Source: JAHBVL01 sp964461025 (lineage in GTDB: Bacteria > Chloroflexota > Chloroflexia > Thermomicrobiales > UBA6265). From it: 50,720 bases of DNA. Under the pieces are notes generated by a model. It saw nothing but the letters and a program-made list of their open reading frames with translations, was not told where the DNA came from and searched no databases. Within the stretch, counting starts at the first letter, position 1; each line of letters opens with the position of its first letter. A program made the position numbers and the translations under genes. Positions 23,416 through 31,430 of the stretch are shown here, one piece after another. The stretch lies in assembly GCA_964461025.1 (NCBI GenBank), contig CAYWSE010000024.1, positions 1-50,720 on the forward strand, written 5' to 3'.

Positions 23416-24318
23416 TTAGCTCCGGGCTTCAGCCTGGAGCTCTTGCGCGATCTCCTCGAACAGTTCGAGACTCTCGCTGCCCGGAAAGTCGATGAAGTTC
23501 ACCTGCATGTATGTGGCGCCGGCATCGCGATATTCGACGATCTGGTCGCGAATCTCATCAGGCGTACCGGCCGTCATGTGAATGCTTGGACGCGACCCCT
23601 GCCGAATCACCTTGTCCGGATCGCGCGAGATGCTGACCATGTTGAAGGTTGTCGGGCGAACGGCGCCGGCATCGCGGCCTGCCTCGACTGACTTGTCCCG
23701 CAACAACGCGACCTTCTCCCGGAAGGTCTCAGGGGACGCGAGATCGGCGTTCCACAAATCGGCATACTTCGCGGCAATGCCGACGGTGCGATTGCCATTG
23801 CCGCCGATCATGATCGGCGGCACCGGATCGGGCGCCGGCACGGCGATCGCGTCGGTGACCCGGTAGTGCTCGCCTTCGACCGTTACTCGTTCGCCACTCC
23901 AGAGCGCTTTGACCACCTGGAGCGCTTCCTCCAGCTGATCGAGCCGCACACCGGGGCGAGGAAACTCGTAGTCGTAGGCGAGATATTCGTCCTCTTTCCA
24001 CCCCGCGCCGATGCCAAAAATCAGCTTGCCGCCGGAGAGAAACTGCAGCGTTGCCGCCATGTTCGCCAGCAATCCCGGTTTGCGATAGTTCTGGCAGAGC
24101 ACGATCGGGCCAACGGTCAGCTCGGGGAAGCGGGCCGAGGTATGCACCATCTGCGTCCAGCACTCGAGGTAGGGCATGTCGTCTGCCTGCAGATGGTCGA
24201 CGAACCAGAGACCCCACCCATTGCGCTGTGCCGCGGCGAGGATACGCTCGTTCGCTTCGCGCATCTCCTGCAGCGTTCCGGTGCGCGGCACCGGGGAAAC
24301 CATGACTCCGAATTCCAT
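23416..24318 (-). CDS. Luciferase-like (LLM class) flavin/F420-dependent oxidoreductase
   Basis: The 300-residue TIM-barrel oxidoreductase starts MEFGVMVSP. Typical blocks are LWFVDHL, LTVGPIVLCQNYRKPGLLA, LSGGKLIFGIGAGWKEDEY and PPIMIGGNGNRTV. This pattern (GIGAGW, GGNG) belongs to members annotated as F420-dependent. The ATG at 24318 with AAAGGCGA upstream is better than the longer frame from 24351. It lies 46 bp after the dehydrogenase gene. Likely reaction: hydride transfer to or from a substrate of the pathway, or flavin monooxygenation; not decidable here. Confidence 0.88.
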   Translation of the reverse strand: MEFGVMVSPVPRTGTLQEMREANERILAAAQRNGWGLWFVDHLQADDMPYLECWTQMVHTSARFPELTVGPIVLCQNYRKPGLLANMAATLQFLSGGKLIFGIGAGWKEDEYLAYDYEFPRPGVRLDQLEEALQVVKALWSGERVTVEGEHYRVTDAIAVPAPDPVPPIMIGGNGNRTVGIAAKYADLWNADLASPETFREKVALLRDKSVEAGRDAGAVRPTTFNMVSISRDPDKVIRQGSRPSIHMTAGTPDEIRDQIVEYRDAGATYMQVNFIDFPGSESLELFEEIAQELQAEARS

Positions 24319-24364
24319 CGCTTCGCCTTTCTGGTTGCGTTTGTCGTGCATGCAGGCAGCGATC

Positions 24365-25348
24365 TCAGTCCGCAGCGCCAGTGGGCACAGTCGGGTTGTT
24401 CAGCGGGTAGATTGGCGGCTGCCCAGAGAGCACACGCACAACATCCTCGGAAGCCCGTACGCGAGAATCGTGTCCCGCTTCCTCCGATGCCCAGCCGATG
24501 TGTGGCGTGACGATGATCCGCTCGTCATGCAGCACGGGATCGTCCGGGTCGGGCGGCTCGACCGGCAGGACATCGAGCGCCGCGCCCGCCAGAACGCCTG
24601 CCCTCACCGCCTCGACCAACGCCGGCACATCGACCACTTCACCGCGCGCGGTGTTGACCAGAAACGCTGTCGGCTTCATCAGGCTGAGCGCCCGGGCATC
24701 GATCAACCTGCGCGTTCCATCATAGAGCGGCACATGGAGCGTGATGTAATCCGATTCTCGCATCAGCGTGTCGAAATCGACCTTCTCCGCGCCAACCGAT
24801 GCAAAGTCGCTATCCGGGATGTAAGGATCGTTTGCGATGACCCGCAGACCGAGCCCTTTCCCCTTGCGCGCTGAAGCCTTGCCGATGCGGCCAAGCCCAA
24901 TCACGCCGAGCGTCTGATTCGCCAATCGGCGAATCGGCGTTTCGCCGCGATAGCGCCAGTTTCCTGAGTGACCGAGATTGCGATGCGGAAAGAGATAGCG
25001 GGCCTGGGCCATAACCAGGGCAATGGCATGCGAGGAAACCTCGTCGATCGAGTAGTCGGGCACATTCGTGACCCAGATGCCCTTTTCTTCCGCGGCGGGG
25101 ATGTCGATGGCATCCACTCCCGTTCCGACGCGACAGATGATCCGGCATTGATCGAGCGTGTTGATAATCTCGCGGGTCCAGACATCGATGCCAACCATCA
25201 GCGCATCTGCTGATCGCCAGAGCGCTGGTCGATCCGCCTCCGGATAATTGCTGGCCAGGATGACCTCGTATCCCGCCTCCTCGAGGATCGCCGATTCGAC
25301 TGATGTGTCCCCGTACTTCCCGTAAGTAATCACAATCCGTTGCGACAT
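24365..25348 (-). CDS. D-2-hydroxyacid dehydrogenase (CtBP/phosphoglycerate dehydrogenase type)
   Basis: The 327-residue NAD-dependent enzyme interconverts a 2-hydroxyacid and a 2-oxoacid. It has the Rossmann motif GVIGLGRIG (near 150) and the catalytic Arg in NTARGEVVD, Glu in LPVEPPDPDDP and His in TPHIGWAS. The N-terminal half carries CRVGTGVDAIDI and GIWVTNVPDYSIDEVS, typical of the CtBP-like branch. ATG start with GAGG 6 bases upstream. It follows the transporter permease by 21 bp. Making a 2-oxoacid that the E1/E2 complex could then decarboxylate is an attractive inference. Confidence 0.92.
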   Translation of the reverse strand: MSQRIVITYGKYGDTSVESAILEEAGYEVILASNYPEADRPALWRSADALMVGIDVWTREIINTLDQCRIICRVGTGVDAIDIPAAEEKGIWVTNVPDYSIDEVSSHAIALVMAQARYLFPHRNLGHSGNWRYRGETPIRRLANQTLGVIGLGRIGKASARKGKGLGLRVIANDPYIPDSDFASVGAEKVDFDTLMRESDYITLHVPLYDGTRRLIDARALSLMKPTAFLVNTARGEVVDVPALVEAVRAGVLAGAALDVLPVEPPDPDDPVLHDERIIVTPHIGWASEEAGHDSRVRASEDVVRVLSGQPPIYPLNNPTVPTGAAD

Positions 25349-25369
25349 GACTGCCTCGTTGTCCTTCCC

Positions 25370-26266
25370 TTACCCCTTGACCGCGCCGGAAGCGATTCCG
25401 GCCACGATGTATCGCTGCATCAGGATATAGAAGATTACCGGCGGAATGGCAAAGATCATTCCGGTTGCCAGCAGACGCTGGATCGGCGTATCGAGCATCG
25501 TGATCATTCCCGCCAGTCCGACTGACGCGGGAAACGAATCCTTGTCCTGAATCATGATCTGGGCAAACAGAAACTCATTCCAGGCATAAAAGAAGGCCAC
25601 AACGCCAACAGCGACGAGTCCCGGCAGCGTGATCGGCAGGACGATCTGGAAGAGAACCCGCAACTGCGACGATCCATCCACCAGCGCCGCTTCCCGCACC
25701 TCGGTGGGCACGGTGTCGAACATGTTCTTCATCACCCAGACGCAAATCGGCAGGATGAACGCGGCATCGAGCATCGCCACCGCGGGAATGCTGTTGCGGA
25801 TGTCCTGCCCGAGAAGAGGAACATCGACGAAGATGCGAAAGACCGGCACTACGATCAGCGCTTCTGGAAGCATCTGGGTCATCAGCAGGAAAATCGCGAA
25901 AAAGACCTTGCCGCTCCACTGAAATGCGGATAGGGCATACCCACCCAGTGTGGCCAGAACAACGCAGACGATCGTCGTCAGGCTGGAAAGATAGATCGAG
26001 TTCAGAATCCACCGCTCAATCGGTTCTTCGGCGAAGACCTCCCGAAAGATCCCGATATCGAGCACCTGCGGAATGAGCGATGGTGGATAGGACAGCGAAT
26101 ACCGCGTCGGCTGAAGTGTTGTTACGATCATCCAGTAGATCGGAAAAAAGGTGATCGCGCAGACGAGGACGACCACGGCATAGAAGCCGATCTTGCCAAG
26201 TCTCTTGCGGAGCGACGGCTTGTTCGGTGGCGGCGTGTGCACATTGTCCAGGGTCGCGATGCTCAC
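25370..26266 (-). CDS. Carbohydrate-type ABC transporter permease (MalG-like)
   Basis: The 298-residue inner-membrane permease has six helices. It has the coupling EAA motif EVREAALVDGSSQLRVLFQIVLP. It begins with a basic cytoplasmic tail and FYAVVVLVCAITFFPIYWMIVTTLQP, typical of MalG, and ends AGIASGAVKG. The GTG start overlaps the stop of the partner permease by four bases (GTGA). The ATPase of this system is not in the window. Such importers often share one ATPase encoded elsewhere. Confidence 0.92.
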   Translation of the reverse strand: MSIATLDNVHTPPPNKPSLRKRLGKIGFYAVVVLVCAITFFPIYWMIVTTLQPTRYSLSYPPSLIPQVLDIGIFREVFAEEPIERWILNSIYLSSLTTIVCVVLATLGGYALSAFQWSGKVFFAIFLLMTQMLPEALIVVPVFRIFVDVPLLGQDIRNSIPAVAMLDAAFILPICVWVMKNMFDTVPTEVREAALVDGSSQLRVLFQIVLPITLPGLVAVGVVAFFYAWNEFLFAQIMIQDKDSFPASVGLAGMITMLDTPIQRLLATGMIFAIPPVIFYILMQRYIVAGIASGAVKG

Positions 26267-27198
26267 CGGCCTGCCTCCAGTTCCTGCCGCCGCTGAATCA
26301 TCAGGAAGAGCAAGGCAATCGACAACACCATCAGGAATCCGGCGACGCCGATGGTCGATGCATAGTTGAAGTCGTAGAAGCGGAATGCGGTGGTGTAGAT
26401 GCGTACAACGACCGTCTCGGTCGCCGCGGCTGGACCACCGCCGGTGAGCAACCAGACAATCGTGAACTGCTTGAACGCGAAGATCGCAGCGAGCACGACG
26501 AGGAGGAGGAGTGTGGGCATAATCTGCGGCAGCGTCACCGCGAAGAACGCCTGCCGCCGTGAGGCGCCGTCCACCCGTGCGGCCTCACTCAGCTCATGGG
26601 GAACGGTCTGCAATGCGGCCAGAATCACCAGGCTATAGAAAGGAAAGCCCTTCCACGCCGTGATCAGAATGACGGAGATCATCGCCAGCTGCGGGTCGAG
26701 CAGCCATTTGGGGTTTTCGTCGACCCACGGCAACCAGTTGGCGAAGACATTCATCACCCCAAACTGGGGATTGAGCATCCACAGAAAGACGAGGACCGCC
26801 GGCACATCCGGAAATGCCCATGGCATGGTGATGATGCCGCGCGCGGTCGAGCGGCCAAAAAACGCGTTGTTCAGCACGATCGCCGACAAGAGACCAAAGC
26901 TGATAGACAGGACGATCACGCCGGCCATGAAGATCAGCGTGCGCTCGACCGAGTTCCAGAAGAATTCATCGTGAATCAAGCGGCGGAAGTTGTCCAGCCC
27001 GACCCATTTGGCCGGCGCGCCGAGATTGCGTTGCTGGTAGAAGCTCGATTTCAATCCATCGTAAATTGGATAGAGAATAAAGATGCCTTCGTAGAGCAGC
27101 ACGGGGATTGCCAGCAGATAGGGCAACCACCGCGCCGACCGCCAGCGCCGGCGTGGCGCCTCGGTTGGGATGACTATCGGTTCGGAGAGTGCGCTCAA
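26263..27198 (-). CDS. Carbohydrate-type ABC transporter permease (MalF/UgpA-like)
   Basis: The 311-residue permease partner has the EAA motif ELSEAARVDGASRRQAFFAVTLP. The first helix (LPYLLAIPVLLYEGIFILYP) is followed by SFYQQRNLGAPAKWVGLDNF, the periplasmic part typical of MalF/UgpA proteins of this size. The start is a TTG at 27198 with a weak GGAT upstream, so it is uncertain by a few codons. Overlaps the MalG-like gene by 4 bp. The gap to the binding-protein gene is 365 bp and contains a 101-bp repeat. Confidence 0.9.
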   Translation of the reverse strand: MSALSEPIVIPTEAPRRRWRSARWLPYLLAIPVLLYEGIFILYPIYDGLKSSFYQQRNLGAPAKWVGLDNFRRLIHDEFFWNSVERTLIFMAGVIVLSISFGLLSAIVLNNAFFGRSTARGIITMPWAFPDVPAVLVFLWMLNPQFGVMNVFANWLPWVDENPKWLLDPQLAMISVILITAWKGFPFYSLVILAALQTVPHELSEAARVDGASRRQAFFAVTLPQIMPTLLLLVVLAAIFAFKQFTIVWLLTGGGPAAATETVVVRIYTTAFRFYDFNYASTIGVAGFLMVLSIALLFLMIQRRQELEAGR

Positions 27199-27563
27199 CG
27201 ATTAATCCAGTTCATCGCAGGGTGTCCCGCCGGGTCAGAGCAGGTTTCATACGAATTGGCGCGTCCAGGCACATCGTCATTCTGAGCGTAGCGAAGAATC
27301 TCTCGTTCGGGGACCAAACGGCTCTGTGGGACGCCTTCCGCTGCGGCGGGAGATTCTTCACTGCGTTCAGAATGACATGGCATTTTGGTTGCTTGGCCCA
27401 CATGACAATTTACGTTGGACAGACTGCTCAGGATCACAACCCTTGTTCGAGAGGCCCATATTCTCACACGACGCTCTAGACTTCGGTCTCAATCACAAGC
27501 ACGTGGAGGAGACGGTGCGGGAGCAGGCGAACGTTGTCCACCTGCCCCTGCATGCATCTGTCG
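27199..27563. other. 365-bp intra-cluster gap with repeat element
   Basis: It contains the second 101-bp terminal-inverted-repeat element (27276-27376); nothing else recognisable was seen in the remaining ~190 bases next to the SBP stop. Confidence 0.7.
27276..27376. repeat. 101-bp terminal-inverted-repeat element, copy 2
   Basis: It has exactly the same length as copy 1 (6276-6376) and aligns without gaps; the shared core is AGCGAAGAATCTCTCGTTCG near the left arm and CCGCTGCGGCGG near the right. Ends are GTCATTCTGAGCG and CGTTCAGAATGAC. Here the arms pair better than in copy 1. Confidence 0.88.
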
Positions 27564-28895
27564 TTACTCCAAGCGGCCAGCCAGGTCTTCGGCCTGAGAC
27601 TGGGCCGCAGCCATCGCATCCTCGACCGACTGCGCGCCGGTCAGAACGTTCTGGAAGTTGGTCAGCACGAGCTGGCCAAACTCCTGATTGGCGAAGATGA
27701 AATCGCCAACCATCTGTGGTGGTGTTGTCAGGTTGATGTCCTGGAATCCGGTCAGCCAGTGCAGATCGGCCAGGTATTCGTCGAGCAAATCCCCGACATC
27801 GATCGCCGGAATGACGTCGAGCTGGCGCATCACCAGATTGGCATAGTTCTCCGGCTTGTAGAGCCAGGTCACCCACTCCATCGCCGCTTCCTGCTTCTCG
27901 CTCTGGTTGTTGATGGTGATCGGGTGGATGCGGGCGATCGCCTTCTTGCTTTCCCAGGGAAGCGTGTAGCTGTTCATCAACGGGTAGAAGTCGGGAGCGG
28001 TGTCCCTGTAGACATTCGCCGCCGCCGAGACGATCAACTGCTGAGCGATTTGCTGATTCGCCCAGAGCTGCGTCGAGGTAGAGTTGTCGACTCCTTGCGG
28101 GAAGGTCGCATCATAGAATCGGTGGAAGAGATCGAGCGCCTGCAGAATCGGCTCTGAGGTCAGCAACGGTGTTGCTCCCTCGGCCCACACGCCGTCGTAG
28201 ATACAGCCCCACTGTTGAAGGGTGAACCAGAACGATTCCGCTTCCGACATCAGGTGATCGTTGAACATCCCATACATGTTGTTGGGGCGATCGGTCAACG
28301 ATGTGGATACTTCCAGCCACGTTTCCGGATCGGTCGGCAGGTCGGAAACGCCGCCCGATTCGAAGAGCGCCTGGTTGTAGAAGAGACCGAACACCACCGT
28401 CACGACGTCCAGCCCCTGAACCTCGCCATCGACCGTGATGTAGTCGTGGGCACTGCTGAGGCTCGTGATGTTGTTGGCCTCGAGCGCCGGATTGAGCGAG
28501 GTAGTCACACCCGCCTGCAGCAACCGCAGCACCAGGTCCGGAGTCGTCTGGATCAAATCGCCATCAAGACTGCCCGCCTGGAGCTGGATGATGATGTTGT
28601 TCGAGAACTCGTCAAACGGCCAGCCCGCTTCATTGACAACAATATCGGACTGCTCAGCCTGGAAGTCAGCGATCATTTCCCGCCAGGCGCCGCCGCGGCC
28701 GGGCTCGTTCCAGAACCAGGTTACATAGTCGAGCTCGATTTGCTCGCCCTGCAGGAGCGCCGGCGCGGCGAAAGCCTTGCTAGCTTTCGGCAGTGTCAGC
28801 GCCGCTCCGGCGCCAGCAGCCGCGGTGCCCTTGAGCAGCGATCGTCGATTGATTTGCGACCGGGCAATCCGCCGGCTTTCGTCCCATTTCTTCAC
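27564..28895 (-). CDS. Carbohydrate-type solute-binding protein (family 1), twin-arginine signal
   Basis: The 443-residue extracytoplasmic receptor serves the MalFG-type permeases. It has a Tat signal: NRRSLLKG (about 16-23), a hydrophobic stretch of Ala/Gly/Leu, and AFAAPALLQ. The mature fold has IELDYVTWFWNEPGRGG and VFGLFYNQALFESGGV with TDPETWLEV, typical of maltose/multiple-sugar binding proteins. Start GTG with a perfect AAGGAGG 8 bases upstream, so high expression is expected. First transporter gene in the cluster, after the SDR. Ligand unknown: sugar, polyol or a sugar acid are all possible. Confidence 0.92.
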   Translation of the reverse strand: MKKWDESRRIARSQINRRSLLKGTAAAGAGAALTLPKASKAFAAPALLQGEQIELDYVTWFWNEPGRGGAWREMIADFQAEQSDIVVNEAGWPFDEFSNNIIIQLQAGSLDGDLIQTTPDLVLRLLQAGVTTSLNPALEANNITSLSSAHDYITVDGEVQGLDVVTVVFGLFYNQALFESGGVSDLPTDPETWLEVSTSLTDRPNNMYGMFNDHLMSEAESFWFTLQQWGCIYDGVWAEGATPLLTSEPILQALDLFHRFYDATFPQGVDNSTSTQLWANQQIAQQLIVSAAANVYRDTAPDFYPLMNSYTLPWESKKAIARIHPITINNQSEKQEAAMEWVTWLYKPENYANLVMRQLDVIPAIDVGDLLDEYLADLHWLTGFQDINLTTPPQMVGDFIFANQEFGQLVLTNFQNVLTGAQSVEDAMAAAQSQAEDLAGRLE

Positions 28896-29134
28896 GCGTC
28901 CATCCTCCTTGGTTGCGAACGTTACTTCGCCGCAGGGCGCCTTGCCCGTGCGATGTCTGCTCGATTCCCGAACGTCAGTCCGAACCTCCTTTCAATCGTC
29001 ATGTCGAGCTCGCCGATGCGCATCTGCCCTGAGCGCGAACGACCTCCATGGGAGGAGAGATTCCTCCACTCCGCTGCGCTCGGGACGGAATGACATGGTG
29101 GAAACACTGCGCTGCGGTCGGAATGACGGGGCGT
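28896..29134. other. Intergenic region with half-copy of the 101-bp element
   Basis: At about 29057-29095 the sequence GATTCCTCCACTCC...CGGAATGAC resembles the right arm of the 101-bp element, and ...CGGAATGACGG follows again near 29118-29130. It is not a full copy. No gene is seen. Confidence 0.5.
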
Positions 29135-29950
29135 TCACGCGGTGGTCCATGTGTGACTTCCTCCCGCGTTGAGCGCCAGGTTGCCGCCGTCGACCGGCAG
29201 CAATACGCCAGTGACCATCGCCGCCGCGTCGGACGCCAGAAAAACCGCCGGTCCGGCCATCTCCTCGGGCGACGCCAGCCGATTCATCGGAATCCCGCGC
29301 AGGAAGACGCCCATCAGCTTCGGATCGAACGTCGGCGAATCGAGCCATTGCTGAAACCCCTCGGTCAACACCTGACAGGGCAAAATCGCATTGACCCGGA
29401 TGCCATGCTTGGCCCACTCGACCGCCATCTCCTTCGTCATCATGCCGATGGCGCCCTTGTTCATCGAATGGGACATGTTTCCGCGCCCAAGCGCGGTGAC
29501 GCCGGCGATCGACATGATGTTGATGATGCTTCCACCCTTCCCCTGCGCAACCATCCGCTCGAATGCATGCTGCGCGCATTGCAGGGAAGCCTTGGCGCCG
29601 ATGCTGAGCACGTATTCCCACTCATCGACCGTCAGTTCCTCGGGACGCCGACGCACGACGGTGCCGACGTTGTTGACCAGGATGTCGATGCGCCCGAATT
29701 CGCGGTCGAGCGTGGCGAAGAGCCGATCGATCTCCGCCGGTTTGCCGACATCGATGCGCACGGCTGCACAGCGATTGCCCGCGGTCTCGATCTCCTGCCG
29801 GGCAGGTTCGAGGGTCGACTCGTCGATGTCGCAGATCAGCAGGTTGGCGCCGGCCTGGGCCAAACCCGCGGCGATCGCCCGGCCGATCCCCTGTCCACCG
29901 CCGGTGACCAGGGCGACCTTGCCGCTGAGGTCGAAGAGCTGCGCTGTCAT
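29135..29950 (-). CDS. Short-chain dehydrogenase/reductase-like protein with His in place of the catalytic Tyr
   Basis: The 271-residue SDR-fold protein has cofactor motif TGGGQGIG (16-23), ICDID (D41) favouring NAD, and LVNNVG. The catalytic Ser is S147 (NIMSIAG) and Lys K165, but the Tyr position is H161 (MSHSMNKGA): the expected Y-x3-K reads H-x3-K. The rest is intact, including RVNAILPC and the C-terminal VTGVLLPVDGG. It may use another acid, or have lost reductase activity. ATG overlaps the stop of the GntR gene (ATGA), so the two are coupled. Close relatives are gluconate 5-dehydrogenase-like and 3-oxoacyl reductase-like SDRs. Confidence 0.85.
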   Translation of the reverse strand: MTAQLFDLSGKVALVTGGGQGIGRAIAAGLAQAGANLLICDIDESTLEPARQEIETAGNRCAAVRIDVGKPAEIDRLFATLDREFGRIDILVNNVGTVVRRRPEELTVDEWEYVLSIGAKASLQCAQHAFERMVAQGKGGSIINIMSIAGVTALGRGNMSHSMNKGAIGMMTKEMAVEWAKHGIRVNAILPCQVLTEGFQQWLDSPTFDPKLMGVFLRGIPMNRLASPEEMAGPAVFLASDAAAMVTGVLLPVDGGNLALNAGGSHTWTTA

Positions 29951-30690
29951 CGGGTTTCTCCAGGGCCGGTCTGCAGCTCACGGGCGGACAGGCTTCGTTC
30001 TACACGCTCATAGGAGCCGGCGAGGTGCTCGCGAATAAAGCTCACGGCACGGTCCTCATCCCTCAGGCGTATCGACTCGACGATGTCCTGATGCGAGAGC
30101 AGGAGCATTTCCCGGAAGTCGCCATGGGCGACATTGCGGCTGAGCAACAGAATGTGGATTTGCGGTCTGATCGTTTCCCACGTTTCGCGCAGGCGGCGAT
30201 GACGGGCGAGCTCGTAGATCAGGTCATGAAGCTCGAGATCGAGTTCGGCCGCTTCAGACTCGGAGACTCCCCGCTCCACAGAGGCACGAATCCGGCCGAC
30301 GATCGCTTCCAGCTTCGCGATATCCGCATCAGTGGCCAGCTGGGTTGCCCGGCGAACGGCGAGCTCCTCCAACGGCAGGCGTAGTGTGTAGAGCTCTTCG
30401 AGATCCTCTCTCGACAACTGGGCGACCACCGCACCCCGGTTGCGATTGATGACGACCAACCCCTGTCGTTCCAGTTGAACGAGCGCTTCGCGGACTGGTC
30501 CGCGACTGACGCCGAGCGCATTGGCCAGCTGCTCCTCCCGCAGGCGCTCGCCCGGCGCGAAGTGACCCGCCAGGATCGCGGCCCGCAACCGCGATGCGAC
30601 ATCCTCGGCCAGCACCCGTTTCCGGGGCGGCGAAAGTACACTGGAGAGATCGACCTGTGAGCTGGATGACGGCATCCGTGCAACCTGCAT
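29947..30690 (-). CDS. GntR-family regulator, FCD domain
   Basis: The 247-residue regulator heads the second catabolic cluster. The winged helix covers about 25-95 (VASRLRAAILAGHFAPGERL, VSRGPVREALVQLERQGLV). The FCD domain has the metal-binding set: D and H in ELDLELHDLIY, then HQDIVESI and REHLAGSYERV. The wing EEQLANALGVSRG is classical FadR/VanR type. Start taken as ATG 30690, with another Met at 30675. It overlaps the SDR gene by 4 bp. A perfect dyad TGTTGA-TTG-TCAACA lies 18 bases upstream of the start and is a good candidate for its own operator. It probably represses the cluster until a pathway acid is present. Confidence 0.9.
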   Translation of the reverse strand: MQVARMPSSSSQVDLSSVLSPPRKRVLAEDVASRLRAAILAGHFAPGERLREEQLANALGVSRGPVREALVQLERQGLVVINRNRGAVVAQLSREDLEELYTLRLPLEELAVRRATQLATDADIAKLEAIVGRIRASVERGVSESEAAELDLELHDLIYELARHRRLRETWETIRPQIHILLLSRNVAHGDFREMLLLSHQDIVESIRLRDEDRAVSFIREHLAGSYERVERSLSARELQTGPGETR

Positions 30691-30708
30691 AACGCCTGGA
30701 TCGCGAAC

Positions 30709-30723
30709 TGTTGATTGTCAACA
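30709..30723. promoter_or_regulatory. Dyad TGTTGA-TTG-TCAACA, candidate FCD-GntR operator
   Basis: Perfect 6-bp arms with a 3-base centre; on the minus strand it includes TTGTTGACAA, itself a TTGT-TG-ACAA dyad of the form bound by FadR/VanR-type regulators, and TTGACA as a possible -35 box. Located 18 bases before the GntR start. Confidence 0.65.
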
Positions 30724-30760
30724 ATTTGCAACATTTGGGCGAAGTTGTCAAGACAGCGTC

Positions 30761-30928
30761 GCTCCAGAGCCGTCCTGGGGTACGATGCTGGCCACCGCCA
30801 AGAGCTACATGTTCGATGTGCCCAGTTACACGATCGTTGTCGGTCTGACGCTGTCTTTGACGGTCATCGCGCTCAATCTGTTCGGAGACGCGGTCCGCGA
30901 GGTCATCGATCCGCTGGTGAAGCGATAG
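30761..30928 (+). pseudogene. Remnant of an OppC/DppC permease, C-terminal end only
   Basis: A frame too short for usual ORF cut-offs ends at the TAG 30926-30928. It translates to APEPSWGTMLATAKSYM followed by VVGLTLSLTVIALNLFGDAV and REVIDPLVKR. This is the characteristic last helix and end of an OppC-type permease (compare WVAILPGVTIALIVLGLN and LGDGLRDIFDP in the gene at 6418). Nothing of the preceding ~250 residues is found upstream, where the GntR operator begins at once. So it is the tail left by a deletion or rearrangement. An ATG at 30785 is in frame, but a 47-residue product would have a single membrane helix and no EAA motif. Confidence 0.75.
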
Positions 30929-30972
30929 AGTCCCGGCAACCCGGTACGCGGCCATGTCCGCCGGCCCCTCGC

Positions 30973-31356
30973 CTACTCACTGCGCAGCATCGCCTCATGC
31001 TCTTCGACCGTGGACTGAAGCGCGGAGAGGAGATTTCTCTCCGCGGCGATTACCGCACGAAAAGCGGCATCGAGCTCATCCGACATCATGACGTCCATGT
31101 CGTGCTCGGCCATCGGCAAGGATTCCAAATCGGCCATCTCAGCGCTGACTCTGGCGAGCGATGCGGCGATCATCCGATATTGGGCGACGAGTCCGGCGTA
31201 CACCTCATACTCGGCTCTGCCGGCCTCCTGTCCAGGGTCGAGCGCCAGCGTATGCCGGTCGAACAACGTGGCCATCGATTCCACGAACACACCAATCATC
31301 TCTGGAATGTGCGCGTGCGCCGCAAGCCCTTTTCCACATGTCCAGTCGTCACTCAT
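30973..31356 (-). CDS. Hypothetical alpha-helical protein
   Basis: The 127-residue protein is of unknown family. Predicted all-helical: no glycine-rich or beta-type stretches, many Ala/Leu/Glu, with MAEHDMDVMMSDELDAAFR and ALQSTVEEHEAMLRSE near the end. No signal peptide or membrane helix. One Cys at position 7. It has a good start: ATG with GAGAGGAAG upstream. It is divergent from the receiver/thioredoxin-reductase fusion with a 74-bp gap, so the two may be co-regulated. No function can be assigned. Confidence 0.65.
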   Translation of the reverse strand: MSDDWTCGKGLAAHAHIPEMIGVFVESMATLFDRHTLALDPGQEAGRAEYEVYAGLVAQYRMIAASLARVSAEMADLESLPMAEHDMDVMMSDELDAAFRAVIAAERNLLSALQSTVEEHEAMLRSE

Positions 31357-31430
31357 ATCGCTTCCTCTCTCATGAACGCAAACGCGACGAGTAGAGTATC
31401 TTCCAGCAGAAGCGATGTGGAGAGGTGGTC

